Source: an uncultured Coriobacteriales bacterium
GTDB taxonomy: Bacteria; Actinomycetota; Coriobacteriia; Coriobacteriales; UMGS124
Direction: 5' to 3'
DNA: 26,571 nt
Assembly (NCBI GenBank): GCA_902464015.1
Contig: CABQHM010000044.1
Coordinates: 1-26,571 of the forward strand
The notes below the pieces were generated by a model. It saw only the letters and a list, made by a program, of their open reading frames with translations. It was not told the origin of the DNA and did not search any database. Every line of letters begins with the position of its first letter. Position 1 is the stretch's first letter. Positions 6,067 through 15,145 of this stretch are shown here, in pieces. The position numbers and the translations under genes were made by a program.

Positions 6067-7533
6067 ATGGACGCTTTCATTGAGGCGTTTTCAGCTGGAG
6101 TCAGCGCAGTTGACGCATTTGTTTGGGGATGGCCCCTCATCGTGCTGTTGCTGGGCACTCACATTTACACGACCGTGCGCACGCGTTTCATCCAACGCAA
6201 GATTGGCACGGCCATCAAGCTGTCGGTGAGTAAAGACGACCCCAGCAGCGCTGAAGGCGACATCAGCCAGTTCGGCGCCCTGACCACGGCGCTTGCTGCG
6301 ACTATCGGCACCGGCAACATCGTGGGTGTGGCGACGGGTCTCCTCTCCGGCGGTCCGGGTGCCATCTTCTGGATGTGGATCACGGGTATCTTCGGCATCG
6401 CCACCAAGTACGCGGAGACCTACATCGGTGTGAAGTGGCGCGTGAAGGATGAGAACGGCAAGATGATCGGCGGCGCCATGTACGCCCTCGAGCGCGGTTT
6501 CAAGAACAAGGGCTTGGGCAAGCTCCTCGCCGTCCTCTTTGCGCTGTTTACGGCCATTGCCTCCTTTGGCATCGGTGCCTCGGTGCAGTCTAACTCGCTT
6601 GCCGGCGCCATCACGGCAACGTCGCTCTTCGACGGTGAGAGCATCCCCACATGGGTCATCGGCCTGGTCGTGACGGTCCTTGTCGCCTTTGTCATCCTCG
6701 GCGGCCTTAAGAGCGTCTCCCGTGTCTGTGAGAAGCTCGTTCCTATCATGGCTGTGTTCTATGTTGTGTGCTGCCTGGTAATCATTGGCATTAACGGCCA
6801 GTACCTGGGCGAGGCGATTTCCACCATCCTCGTGTGCGCGTTCACGCCGCAGGCGGCTTTTGGCGGCGCGGTGGGATCGACTGTCATGCTGGCTCTCCAG
6901 TTCGGCTTCAAGCGTGGTCTTTTCTCCAACGAGAGCGGCCTGGGCTCCGCCCCGCTTGTTGCTTCGAGCGCAGTGACTCGCAATCCCGCCCGTCAGGCTC
7001 TCGTGTCTATGAGCGGTACGTTCTGGGATACGGTCGTCATCTGCCTCATTACTGGACTCATGCTCGTGACGTCGTTGTTGGCCAACCCTGAACTTGCCGC
7101 CACGTTCAACAACACCATTGCTGGCGGTACCACTAACATCTTCAGCGGCGGCGCGGCGCTTGCGACGGCCTGCTTCGAGTCGATTCCTGTGTTTGGCCCG
7201 TTCGTGCTGGTGGTTGGCCTTCTCTGCTTCACCTATTCCACGATTCTTGGCTGGAGCCAGTACGGTAACCGCGCAATCATGTACCTCTTCGGCAAGAAGG
7301 GCATCCTACCGTATTCGATTGTCTTTTTGGTGTTCGTGTCCTGGGGATGCATTGGCGGCGGCGACCTCGTCTGGAACATCTCCGACATCACCAACGGCCT
7401 GATGGCGGTTCCCAACTGCATCGCGGTGCTGGTCCTGGGAGGGATTGTGGCCAAGGAGACCAAGCACTATGTGTACGACGGCCACTTGGAGGATGTCTAT
7501 CCTGAAGAAGTGCCCTCGATGAATGACAAATAA
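6067..7533 (+). CDS. Sodium:alanine/glycine symporter (AGCS family)
   Basis: A 488-aa secondary transporter expected to import alanine, glycine or a similar small amino acid with Na+. The conserved block ATIGTGNIVGVATGLLSGGPGAIFWMW (residues 78-104; GGPGAIFWMWITG at 95-107) is the family hallmark, and many hydrophobic helices follow through to about residue 465. Length is normal for the family. The start ATG has a good CAGGAGGCC ribosome binding site. It lies 112 bp after the previous gene and probably forms its own transcription unit. The substrate cannot be told from sequence alone. Confidence 0.93.
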   Translation: MDAFIEAFSAGVSAVDAFVWGWPLIVLLLGTHIYTTVRTRFIQRKIGTAIKLSVSKDDPSSAEGDISQFGALTTALAATIGTGNIVGVATGLLSGGPGAIFWMWITGIFGIATKYAETYIGVKWRVKDENGKMIGGAMYALERGFKNKGLGKLLAVLFALFTAIASFGIGASVQSNSLAGAITATSLFDGESIPTWVIGLVVTVLVAFVILGGLKSVSRVCEKLVPIMAVFYVVCCLVIIGINGQYLGEAISTILVCAFTPQAAFGGAVGSTVMLALQFGFKRGLFSNESGLGSAPLVASSAVTRNPARQALVSMSGTFWDTVVICLITGLMLVTSLLANPELAATFNNTIAGGTTNIFSGGAALATACFESIPVFGPFVLVVGLLCFTYSTILGWSQYGNRAIMYLFGKKGILPYSIVFLVFVSWGCIGGGDLVWNISDITNGLMAVPNCIAVLVLGGIVAKETKHYVYDGHLEDVYPEEVPSMNDK

Positions 7534-7547
7534 CAACTTCGGTTGTT
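7532..7547 (+). terminator. Hairpin overlapping the symporter stop codon
   Basis: AACAAC-TTCG-GTTGTT is a 6-bp stem with a stable UUCG loop that begins within the TAA stop. It has no T-tract, so it may protect the mRNA end rather than terminate by itself. Confidence 0.3.
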
Positions 7548-7577
7548 GCTCGCACAATGGGACTCCCGTAGTAAACT

Positions 7578-7622
7578 CAAACGCGGGGCCTGACCTCACC
7601 TCGGGGCCGGGTCCCGCGTTTG
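7578..7622 (+). terminator. Long inverted repeat before mfd, terminator-like
   Basis: CAAACGCGGG (7578-7587) pairs perfectly with CCCGCGTTTG (7613-7622). The 25-nt loop can form further GGCC/GGCC pairs. The 3' arm contains TTT, and it lies between the symporter and mfd, about 115 bp before the mfd start. A terminator is most likely; a leader regulatory structure for mfd is the alternative. Confidence 0.55.
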
Positions 7623-7722
7623 TATACGGGTGACATCTGGTGTGGAAGGCGTTTTGAGAGCGGTGCGACGCTTGCACCCGAGCCTCTTAAAAGCGCAGCC
7701 CATCAGGTATTGCGATACTCAC

Positions 7723-7728
7723 AAGGAG
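7723..7728 (+). promoter_or_regulatory. Ribosome binding site that sets the mfd start
   Basis: AAGGAG is six bases before GTG 7735. The reading frame stays open upstream to a GTG at 7630, but that has no ribosome binding site and would add 35 residues that do not resemble the Mfd N-terminus. Confidence 0.75.
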
Positions 7729-7734
7729 TCCCTA

Positions 7735-10700
7735 GTGCTCATTCACAGGATTGCCGACCAACTTGCCAGTGCGGCGGAGTTTCGAGATATCGAGCGCAAT
7801 CTTGCAACGGCGCAAGATGCCACGCTTGGAATCGCCCAGTCGGCCAGGCCCCTTGCCATCGCGGCGCTCTATGCGCGTAACCCGCGCCCTTGCGTGGTCG
7901 TTGTCGCCGGCGAGGACGCGGCCCAGCGCATGGCGCAGGCATTGGCCTCTTACGTGGGACTTGATCAGGTCGAACGCATCCCCTTGCGTTGCGACCTGCC
8001 GTGGTCGGACAAACCGAGCGACGACGCCGTGGTGGGTGCGCGCTGTCGTGCCCTTGCGCGCCTGAAGGCGGGGGAGCCGTGCTTGGCGGTCGCCTCTGCG
8101 CGGGCGCTGCTGAGGTGCGTGCCTCCTGTGGGCAGTGACTACTTCATGCCGATTTCCTTTGAGATAGGCCAGGAAATCGATTTTGCCACAGTACCCGAGA
8201 AGCTGTTGTTTCTCGGGTACACCTCGCAGGGCGCGGTGGATGGACCGGGAACGTTTCATGTGCATGGCGACCTCGTTGATGTCTGGCCGGCCCAGTCCAC
8301 GGGTCCGGTCCGCCTGGAGTTCTTCGGCGATGAGATTGATGCCATACGCACGCTCGTTCCCTCCACGGGGCAGACTATCGGCCAGGTGACGGACGTTGAG
8401 ATGTACCCGGCGCGCGAGCTTGCGCTTTCTCCCAAAGCTATCGAACGTTGCCGCCGCAAGCTGTACCAGGCAAGTCAGGACGATGACGAGCTCGCCCGCC
8501 ATATGGAGATGTTCTCTCAAGGCATCGTCTTCCACGAGGCGGACCGCTATCTGCCAAGCCTTTATGCGTCTACAACCGGGCCCCTCGCGCACGTGGCGCC
8601 CGAGGTGCTCATGGTGCTCGCCGAGCCTCGCTCTCTCTTTGATGATGCGACACGCTATTACGACGAGGTCAGTGTTCTGGCTCGCAATGCCAAGGTGTCC
8701 CTGGAGGGACTCTATCTCAAGCCTGCCCAGATGGACTTCGGCTCACAGCAGCGTTTGACGCTCGTGTCTATCATGCGCGCGGGAGGCGGCGCGACCTCTG
8801 AGCTGCGCGTGCAGCAGCCTGATGTTGCCGGAGGGGCCCGCCTTGTGCGCAGGCTCGACTCGCTGCGCCATATGGGTTACGCCACGGTCTTCGCCATTCC
8901 CGATAGCGAGGCGCGCCGTGCGATGAAGATCACGCTCACTGACGAGCACATTCCCATCGTTGAGTCGCTTGCCACCTCAACTGAAAACAGGGGCGCCTGC
9001 ATTCCTGAGTGGGCGCGTGTCTCCCACGAGCCGCTCCCGCGCGGTCCCATCACGGTGACGGACGCCCCCATACCTGCGGGAGTTGTCATCCCCGACGCGC
9101 GTCTGGCCGTCATTAGCTCCGCCGACCTGCAGAGCCGTATGGCCAAGCATGGACGACGCAAGAACATCGATGTGACCGACATCACGTTCCCCTTTAAACC
9201 GGGAGACTACGTGGTGCATGCCACGCACGGCATCGCGCACTTCACGGCCATCGTGCGCAAGGAGGTTGCAGGCAAAGAGCGCGATTACTTCCAGCTTGAA
9301 TATGCCGGTGCCGACAAGCTGTTCGTGCCTTTCGAGCAGGTTGATCGCCTGACGCGCTACGTAGGTCCCGATTCCGATGCCCCGCGTCTCACGCGGCTCA
9401 ACTCGGCTGACTGGACGCGAGCCACCACCAAGGCACGCAAAGCGGCTAAGGCGCTGGCCTTCGACCTCGTCGACCTGTACACGCGCCGCGCCGCCGCGCG
9501 CGGTTTTGCCTTCTCGCCCGACACAGCCTGGCAGCGTCAGATGGAGGAGGGCTTCCCCTACGAGATAACGGCCGACCAGGCGGCTGCCATCCAGGATATC
9601 AAGGCCGACATGGAGGCCCCCAAGCCTATGGACCGCCTACTGTGCGGAGACGTGGGCTTCGGCAAGACCGAGGTCGCACTGCGCGCTGCCTTCAAGGCAA
9701 CGCAGGACGGCAAGCAGGTCATGGTGCTGTGTCCCACGACGATTCTGGCCCAGCAGCACTACCAGACGTTCTTCGAGCGTTTTGCCGACTTTGACGTGGA
9801 AGTGGAGGTGCTCAGCCGCTTCCGCACCCCCAAGCAGCAGAAAAAGGCCCTCGAGGGGTTCGCCGCAGGCACGGTGCAGGTGCTTGTGGGTACCCATCGA
9901 CTCCTTTCGAGCGACGTCAACCCACGCGACCTGGGGCTTGTCATCGTCGATGAGGAGCAGCGCTTTGGCGTGCAGCACAAGGAGCACCTCAAGAACCTGC
10001 GCGAGCAGGTTGACGTGCTGACCCTTTCGGCAACGCCCATCCCCCGCACGATGCAGATGGCCATGAGCGGCGTGCGCGACATGTCGCTCATCAAGACGGC
10101 GCCTGCTGGGCGTATCCCCGTGAAGGTACATGTGGGCGAGTGGGACGAGGATGTCGTGAGTTCGGCCGTGCGCCTGGAACTTGCTCGTGGCGGGCAGGTC
10201 TACTACGTGTCGAACCGCGTGAAAACCATCGACGAGGCCGTGCAGCGCGTGCTGAGCGTGGCGCCCGAGGCTCGCGTGGGTGTGGCGCATGGCAAGATGA
10301 CCCCCAACGAGGTCGAAAACGTCATGCAGAAGTTCGTGACCGGCGAGGTTGACGTGCTCGTGGCCACGACCATCATCGAGAGCGGCATTGACAACCCCCA
10401 TACCAACACACTCATCATCGAGGACTCCCAGCGCCTGGGCCTGGCGCAGCTCTATCAGCTCAAGGGTCGTGTGGGACGTGGCAGGCAGCAGGCCTACGCC
10501 TACTTCATGTTCCCGCCCGATGTCCCGCTGACCCCCGAGGCCACCGACAGGCTTCTGGCAATCGGGGAGTTCACCGACCTGGGAAGCGGCATGCGCATCG
10601 CCATGCGCGACCTGGAGATTCGCGGTGCCGGCTCGCTCATGGGTGCCGAACAGCACGGCAACCTGTCGAGCGTGGGCTTCGACCTGTACACGCAGATGCT

Positions 10701-11184
10701 CGGCGAGGCTGTGGCGCAGGCGCGCGGCGAGGAGCCTGCCGACGAGGCGGCCACGAGCGTGACCATCAACCTGCCGGTGGATTACTACTTCAGCGAGGAG
10801 TACCTGCCCGAGGTGGACAAGCGCGTCCTCATGTATCGCAAGCTTGCTGCCCTCACCGACCTGGAGGGGGTGGACGCGCTGGAAAAGCAGTGCGTGGAGA
10901 GTTACGGCGAGCTTCCCGAGGCGGCTCGAAACCTGTTCACGCGCGCTCGCATCAGGATTCGCGCCGACAGGCTCGGCATCACGTCGGTGGGCACTGCGGT
11001 CGGCAAGCTCACGTTGGCCGGTGCCGAGGTGCCCAAACCGGTTTTCGACGCGTGGCGCAAGAAGGGCGCGCAGGTCTTTGCCAAGACCGGCAAGGTCAAC
11101 TATCCCCTGCGCAAGGACGAGTCTGTGCTTGAGTGCGCGCTGGGCTTGCTTGAGGAGCTTGGCGGCGCCGACGACGAGGAGTGA
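7735..11184 (+). CDS. mfd: Transcription-repair coupling factor Mfd
   Basis: This 1149-aa ATP-driven DNA translocase removes stalled RNA polymerase at lesions and recruits UvrA. The N-terminal third is the UvrB-like region. The RNA-polymerase interaction domain starts around residue 485 (FKPGDYVVHATHGIAHF). Translocase motifs include Walker A GDVGFGKT at 638-645, DEEQRFG at about 739, and LSATPIPRTMQ. The second RecA lobe holds the ESGIDNPHTN and QLKGRVGRG motifs. The C-terminal part has the TRCF segment near EEYLPEVDKRVLMYRKLA. Length is normal. It is followed by a terminator and then dnaE. Confidence 0.97.
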   Translation: MLIHRIADQLASAAEFRDIERNLATAQDATLGIAQSARPLAIAALYARNPRPCVVVVAGEDAAQRMAQALASYVGLDQVERIPLRCDLPWSDKPSDDAVVGARCRALARLKAGEPCLAVASARALLRCVPPVGSDYFMPISFEIGQEIDFATVPEKLLFLGYTSQGAVDGPGTFHVHGDLVDVWPAQSTGPVRLEFFGDEIDAIRTLVPSTGQTIGQVTDVEMYPARELALSPKAIERCRRKLYQASQDDDELARHMEMFSQGIVFHEADRYLPSLYASTTGPLAHVAPEVLMVLAEPRSLFDDATRYYDEVSVLARNAKVSLEGLYLKPAQMDFGSQQRLTLVSIMRAGGGATSELRVQQPDVAGGARLVRRLDSLRHMGYATVFAIPDSEARRAMKITLTDEHIPIVESLATSTENRGACIPEWARVSHEPLPRGPITVTDAPIPAGVVIPDARLAVISSADLQSRMAKHGRRKNIDVTDITFPFKPGDYVVHATHGIAHFTAIVRKEVAGKERDYFQLEYAGADKLFVPFEQVDRLTRYVGPDSDAPRLTRLNSADWTRATTKARKAAKALAFDLVDLYTRRAAARGFAFSPDTAWQRQMEEGFPYEITADQAAAIQDIKADMEAPKPMDRLLCGDVGFGKTEVALRAAFKATQDGKQVMVLCPTTILAQQHYQTFFERFADFDVEVEVLSRFRTPKQQKKALEGFAAGTVQVLVGTHRLLSSDVNPRDLGLVIVDEEQRFGVQHKEHLKNLREQVDVLTLSATPIPRTMQMAMSGVRDMSLIKTAPAGRIPVKVHVGEWDEDVVSSAVRLELARGGQVYYVSNRVKTIDEAVQRVLSVAPEARVGVAHGKMTPNEVENVMQKFVTGEVDVLVATTIIESGIDNPHTNTLIIEDSQRLGLAQLYQLKGRVGRGRQQAYAYFMFPPDVPLTPEATDRLLAIGEFTDLGSGMRIAMRDLEIRGAGSLMGAEQHGNLSSVGFDLYTQMLGEAVAQARGEEPADEAATSVTINLPVDYYFSEEYLPEVDKRVLMYRKLAALTDLEGVDALEKQCVESYGELPEAARNLFTRARIRIRADRLGITSVGTAVGKLTLAGAEVPKPVFDAWRKKGAQVFAKTGKVNYPLRKDESVLECALGLLEELGGADDEE

Positions 11185-11189
11185 CATTG

Positions 11190-11228
11190 AGTGGGCGCGT
11201 TGGTTTTGCCGGCGCGCCCGCTGTTTGT
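11190..11228 (+). terminator. Terminator after mfd
   Basis: AGTGGGCGCG (11190-11199) pairs with CGCGCCCGCT (11213-11222) over 10 bp with one T-G pair. It is followed by GTTTGT. It lies directly after the mfd stop. Confidence 0.6.
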
Positions 11229-11304
11229 AAGGGTTCTTGCCCGGGTGCTTTCTAACTGTCCGCGCTTGCCTTTATCATCGCCATAGTCGATAAGGAGCAA
11301 GCAC

Positions 11305-14300
11305 ATGGCTTTCGTACACCTGCACTGTCATACCGAGTACTCACTGCTCGACGGAATCACGCGTCTCAAGGACATGGCCAAGCGCGCATGGGAGCTTGGC
11401 ATGCCGGCGTGTGCCATCACCGACCATGGTTATATGTATGGTTGCGCACAGTATTACCTTGATGCCCAGGTTGCCGGCAGTCCCGACGGACGCAAGGGCG
11501 CCGAATACGGCATCAAGCCCATCTTGGGCTGCGAGGTCTACTTCACGCCGGACTCCACGCTTTCGCGCGACCGCAAACCCGAGCTGTACCACATGATTCT
11601 GCTCGCTAAGAACAATGCGGGCTACGTCAACCTCATGAACGTGGTGTCTCAGGCGGCCACGCGCGGCTTTTATTACAAGCCCCGCGTGACGCTCGACATG
11701 CTGCGCAACAATGCCGACGGTCTCATCGCCACCTCGGCATGTATCGCCGGTATCATCCCGCAGTGCATCGACAGGGGCGACGACCGACAGGCAGTGGAGT
11801 GGGCCAAGACGTTCGGTTCGATCTTTGCGCCCGGCGATTTCTACATCGAGCTGCAAAATCAAGGCGTGCGCACCGACACCGGCATGACGCAAGACGAGCT
11901 CAACGGGCACCTTGACAAGCTTGCCCGCGAGCTCGGCATCAAGACGGTCGCCACGAACGACTTCCATTACCTGCTGCGCGAGGATGCCGTCACGCAGGAC
12001 GCCATGATGTGCATCGGCATGGGCAAGAAACTCGACGACCCCGATCGCATGCGCTTCAAGAACGACCAGTTTTATATGAAGACCGAGGAAGAGATGCGTG
12101 CGGCTCTGGGCCCCCTGTACCAGGAGGCCTGTGACAACACGATTGAGATCGCTGAGAAGTGCGGCGCCAAGCCCGGTGAGGTCCTTGACGAAAAATCGGG
12201 CGTCTACCTGGACTTCGACCAGATCATTCTTCCTCGCTACCCTGGTCTTGACGAGGGGCAGACCCACGAAAGCCAGTTCCGCCGCGACTGCGAGGCGGGC
12301 TTGTCGCGCCACTACGGAGCCGATTGGAAGACCGCGCGTCCCGATGTTGTGGAGCGCTTCGAGTACGAATACAAGGTCATCTGCGACAAGGGTTTTGCCG
12401 CCTACTTCCTTATCGTCGCCGACTACGTGAAGTGGGCCAAGGCAAACGGCATCGGCGTGGGTCCGGGCCGTGGTTCTGCCGCAGGCGCCATCGTTGCGTA
12501 CGCCATGGACATCACGGGCTTCGACCCGCTTGAGAACGGCCTGATGTTCGAGCGATTCCTGTCGCCCGAGCGTACCGAGATGCCCGATATCGATATGGAC
12601 TTCGACGATGAGCGGCGCCTGGAGGTGGTGGACTATGTCCGCCGCCGCTACGGCGCCGACCACGTCACGCACGTCATCACGTACTCGGTCCTCAAGGCCA
12701 AGCAGGCCGTCAACGACGCGGCGCGCGTGCTGGGCTTCCCGGTGAGCTTCTCCCAGAAGCTCTCCAAGATGATTTCCAACGCCCCCGACACGACGCTTGC
12801 CGCGACTATGGGCAAAGACGAGAAGCACAAGGACTATTTCTCGCCCGACTTTGTGCAGGCCTACAAGGAAGACCCCGATGCAAAGCAGGTCATCGACACG
12901 GCGCTGGCTATTGAGGGCCTCACGCGCGGCGAGGGCGTGCACGCCTGTGCCGTCCTTATCTGCCGAGACCCGGTCAACGAGCATGTGCCTACGAAGCTCG
13001 ACACCAAGGGCGGCGTGGAGATCACCCAGTACGAAGGCCACATGGTCGCCGACATGGGCCTGCTCAAGATGGACTTCCTGGGCCTGCGTACGCTCACCGT
13101 TATCTCCAAGGCCAAAAAGAACATCAAGGCTACCTGCGGCATCGACATCAACGAGGCTGAGATTCCTTTCGACGACCCCAAGATCTTCGAGCTCATGGGT
13201 TCGGGCCACACGGCCGGCGTCTTCCAGGTCGAGTCTGGCGGCATGACGGCCACCATCAAGAACATGAAGCCGCGTGAGTACAAGCACGTCGTCGCTCTTA
13301 TCGCCTTGTATCGCCCCGGACCTCTGGGCGCAGGCATGGTGGACTCCTACATCAACCGTATGAACGGCAAGGAGGAGGCCGTCTCGTACGACCCGCGCCT
13401 TGACGACATCCTTGGCGAGACCTATGGCACCATGGTCTACCAGGAACAGGTTATGCAGATCTCGATGAAGATGAGCGGTTTCTCGGCCGGCGAATCGGAC
13501 TCGCGCATCCGTAAGCCCGTGGCAAAGAAGAAGATCAAGCTTCTGACCTCCACGGTGTTCAACTGGTCTGACGGCAAGGAAGAGACCACGTACGACCACT
13601 GGATGAACGGCGCGGTGGCCAACGGCTACAAGAAGGAGATCGCCCAGAAGATTTGGGACGACGTTCTTGAGTTCGCCTCCTACGCTTTCAACAAGTCGCA
13701 CTCTGCGGGATACGCCATTCTTGTTATGCAGACGGCCTGGCTCAAGGCCCATTATCCCCGCGAGTACATGGCCGCCGTACTTACCTCCTACACGGGTAAG
13801 ACCGAGAAAATCGTTCACTACATCGCGGCATGCCGTTTCGACGGCATCGACGTGTTGCCGCCAGATATCAACTCCTCGGGCAACGAGTTCACGCCGGTGC
13901 CTGAGGGCATTCGCTTCGGTCTTGCCGGCATCCGCGGCGTGGGCGAGGGCGTGAGCGACCTCATTGTGGCTGAGCGCGAGGCAAATGGCCCCTACCAGGA
14001 TATCTTCGACTTCCTTGATCGCGTGGATTCGAGCAAGGCGAACCGCCGCGTCATCGAGTCCCTCATCAAGGCAGGTGCCTTTGACGACACGGGCTATACG
14101 CGCAAGCAACTCTGCTGGCTTGTGAGCAAGGACAACCCCGAGAACATCATCGACGCGGCGACAAAGCGTCAGAAGAACGAAGCAGCCGGCCAGCTCTCCA
14201 TGTTCGACCTGTTCGAGGAAGACGACGACGCGGGAAGCTTCAACGCACGCGTTGAGCCGGACGGTGTTGAGTGGGATGACCGCACCAGGCTCACCCTTGA

Positions 14301-14979
14301 AAAGGAAGTGCTCGGCATCTACGTATCCGACCACCCCCTGCGCCCCTTCGAGTATGCCCTGTCCCAGGCACGCGACTTCAGCATCGGCCAGATTGAGGAG
14401 GAGGCGGGCGAAGGCGATTCCGGCCAGTACAAGGTGCCCGAAAAGAAGATTTTCAGCTGGGCAGGTATGGTTGACGGCCTTCAGAAGAAGGTCACGAAGT
14501 CGGGCGACCAGATGGCTGTCTTCAACCTGGCCGACATGGAGGCCGACGTCACCTGCGTGTGCTTCCCCAAGGTCTTTGCGAAGAAGGGACACATCCTTCA
14601 GGGCGAGGTCGACCCCATGACCGGGGAGCGTGTGGGCGACGTCTTCGTCAAGGTGCGCGCCAACCTTGACCGCTCCGACCGTGGAAACCAGCTCATGGTG
14701 GTCGACATCGAGCCGCTTGTGCTCGACCAGGCGTCGAACCGCCCCAAGACGCTGGAGATTCGCGTGACGAGTGCGCTGCTCAACCAGAACCTCATCACGC
14801 AGCTGTCGCGCGTCTTCTCGCGCTATGCCGGTTCCGACAACGTCGAGCTGCTTGTTGAGGAAGCCTCGGGCCACACCATGCGTGCTGAGATCCCCATGCA
14901 TGTGAACACGAAGAACATGTCGCTTGCCGTTGAGGTCGACGACATCCTGCGTGGTCAGGGCACGGTGGCCATCGTGTAA
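11305..14979 (+). CDS. dnaE: DNA polymerase III alpha subunit (DnaE1 type)
   Basis: The replicative polymerase (1224 aa). The N-terminal PHP domain begins with HLHCHTEYSLLDG (residues 5-17) and includes AITDHG. Its metal-binding residues look intact, as in actinobacterial DnaE1 proteins where this domain gives 3'-5' proofreading. Catalytic aspartates of the palm are D428 and D430 (PDIDMDFDD) and D590 (KMDFLGLRTL). The helix-hairpin-helix region follows (GIRFGLAGIRGVGEGV), then an OB-fold (FSWAGMVDGLQKKVTKSGDQMAVF) and a C-terminal domain. The ATG has AAGGAG eight bases upstream. The gene stands between two terminator-like or palindromic elements and is probably transcribed alone. Confidence 0.97.
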   Translation: MAFVHLHCHTEYSLLDGITRLKDMAKRAWELGMPACAITDHGYMYGCAQYYLDAQVAGSPDGRKGAEYGIKPILGCEVYFTPDSTLSRDRKPELYHMILLAKNNAGYVNLMNVVSQAATRGFYYKPRVTLDMLRNNADGLIATSACIAGIIPQCIDRGDDRQAVEWAKTFGSIFAPGDFYIELQNQGVRTDTGMTQDELNGHLDKLARELGIKTVATNDFHYLLREDAVTQDAMMCIGMGKKLDDPDRMRFKNDQFYMKTEEEMRAALGPLYQEACDNTIEIAEKCGAKPGEVLDEKSGVYLDFDQIILPRYPGLDEGQTHESQFRRDCEAGLSRHYGADWKTARPDVVERFEYEYKVICDKGFAAYFLIVADYVKWAKANGIGVGPGRGSAAGAIVAYAMDITGFDPLENGLMFERFLSPERTEMPDIDMDFDDERRLEVVDYVRRRYGADHVTHVITYSVLKAKQAVNDAARVLGFPVSFSQKLSKMISNAPDTTLAATMGKDEKHKDYFSPDFVQAYKEDPDAKQVIDTALAIEGLTRGEGVHACAVLICRDPVNEHVPTKLDTKGGVEITQYEGHMVADMGLLKMDFLGLRTLTVISKAKKNIKATCGIDINEAEIPFDDPKIFELMGSGHTAGVFQVESGGMTATIKNMKPREYKHVVALIALYRPGPLGAGMVDSYINRMNGKEEAVSYDPRLDDILGETYGTMVYQEQVMQISMKMSGFSAGESDSRIRKPVAKKKIKLLTSTVFNWSDGKEETTYDHWMNGAVANGYKKEIAQKIWDDVLEFASYAFNKSHSAGYAILVMQTAWLKAHYPREYMAAVLTSYTGKTEKIVHYIAACRFDGIDVLPPDINSSGNEFTPVPEGIRFGLAGIRGVGEGVSDLIVAEREANGPYQDIFDFLDRVDSSKANRRVIESLIKAGAFDDTGYTRKQLCWLVSKDNPENIIDAATKRQKNEAAGQLSMFDLFEEDDDAGSFNARVEPDGVEWDDRTRLTLEKEVLGIYVSDHPLRPFEYALSQARDFSIGQIEEEAGEGDSGQYKVPEKKIFSWAGMVDGLQKKVTKSGDQMAVFNLADMEADVTCVCFPKVFAKKGHILQGEVDPMTGERVGDVFVKVRANLDRSDRGNQLMVVDIEPLVLDQASNRPKTLEIRVTSALLNQNLITQLSRVFSRYAGSDNVELLVEEASGHTMRAEIPMHVNTKNMSLAVEVDDILRGQGTVAIV

Positions 14980-15039
14980 AAGGCCTGGGGCGTCTGATGC
15001 GTGGATGAGACGTGCGCCTATGTTACAAGCGAGTTAATG

Positions 15040-15077
15040 TGAGGCACTTTAGCACTCTACCGTGCTAAAGTGCCTCA
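15040..15077. promoter_or_regulatory. Perfect 16-bp inverted repeat upstream of the histidine operon
   Basis: TGAGGCACTTTAGCAC (15040-15055), loop TCTACC, then GTGCTAAAGTGCCTCA (15062-15077), a perfect inverted repeat. It is not followed by a T-tract. It sits about 70 bp before the likely hisZ-hisG start and about 60 bp after dnaE. The position suggests an operator or an RNA hairpin controlling the his genes; a factor-dependent terminator for dnaE is the alternative. The inner TTAGCAC...GTGCTAA half-sites look like CIRCE but the spacing is wrong. Confidence 0.6.
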
Positions 15078-15145
15078 ATCATATTAGGCCATTGGAAACA
15101 GTTCGCGATTACAGTTGTAACAAAGGCTTCTTGAAAACGAAAGCG

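Noticed and set aside
7630..7734. Longer N-terminus for Mfd starting at GTG 7630
   Set aside because: No ribosome binding site at that start, the added residues do not look like Mfd, and a good AAGGAG precedes GTG 7735.
15040..15077. CIRCE element (HrcA site)
   Set aside because: The half-sites TTAGCAC and GTGCTAA are there, but they are 6 bp apart, whereas CIRCE (TTAGCACTC-N9-GAGTGCTAA) has 13 bp between them. The neighbouring genes are not chaperones.
14980..15145. T-box riboswitch or His attenuator before the his operon
   Set aside because: I see no T-box core (GGTGG...CCGCG antiterminator) and no run of His codons in a leader peptide; the segment is also short for a T-box.
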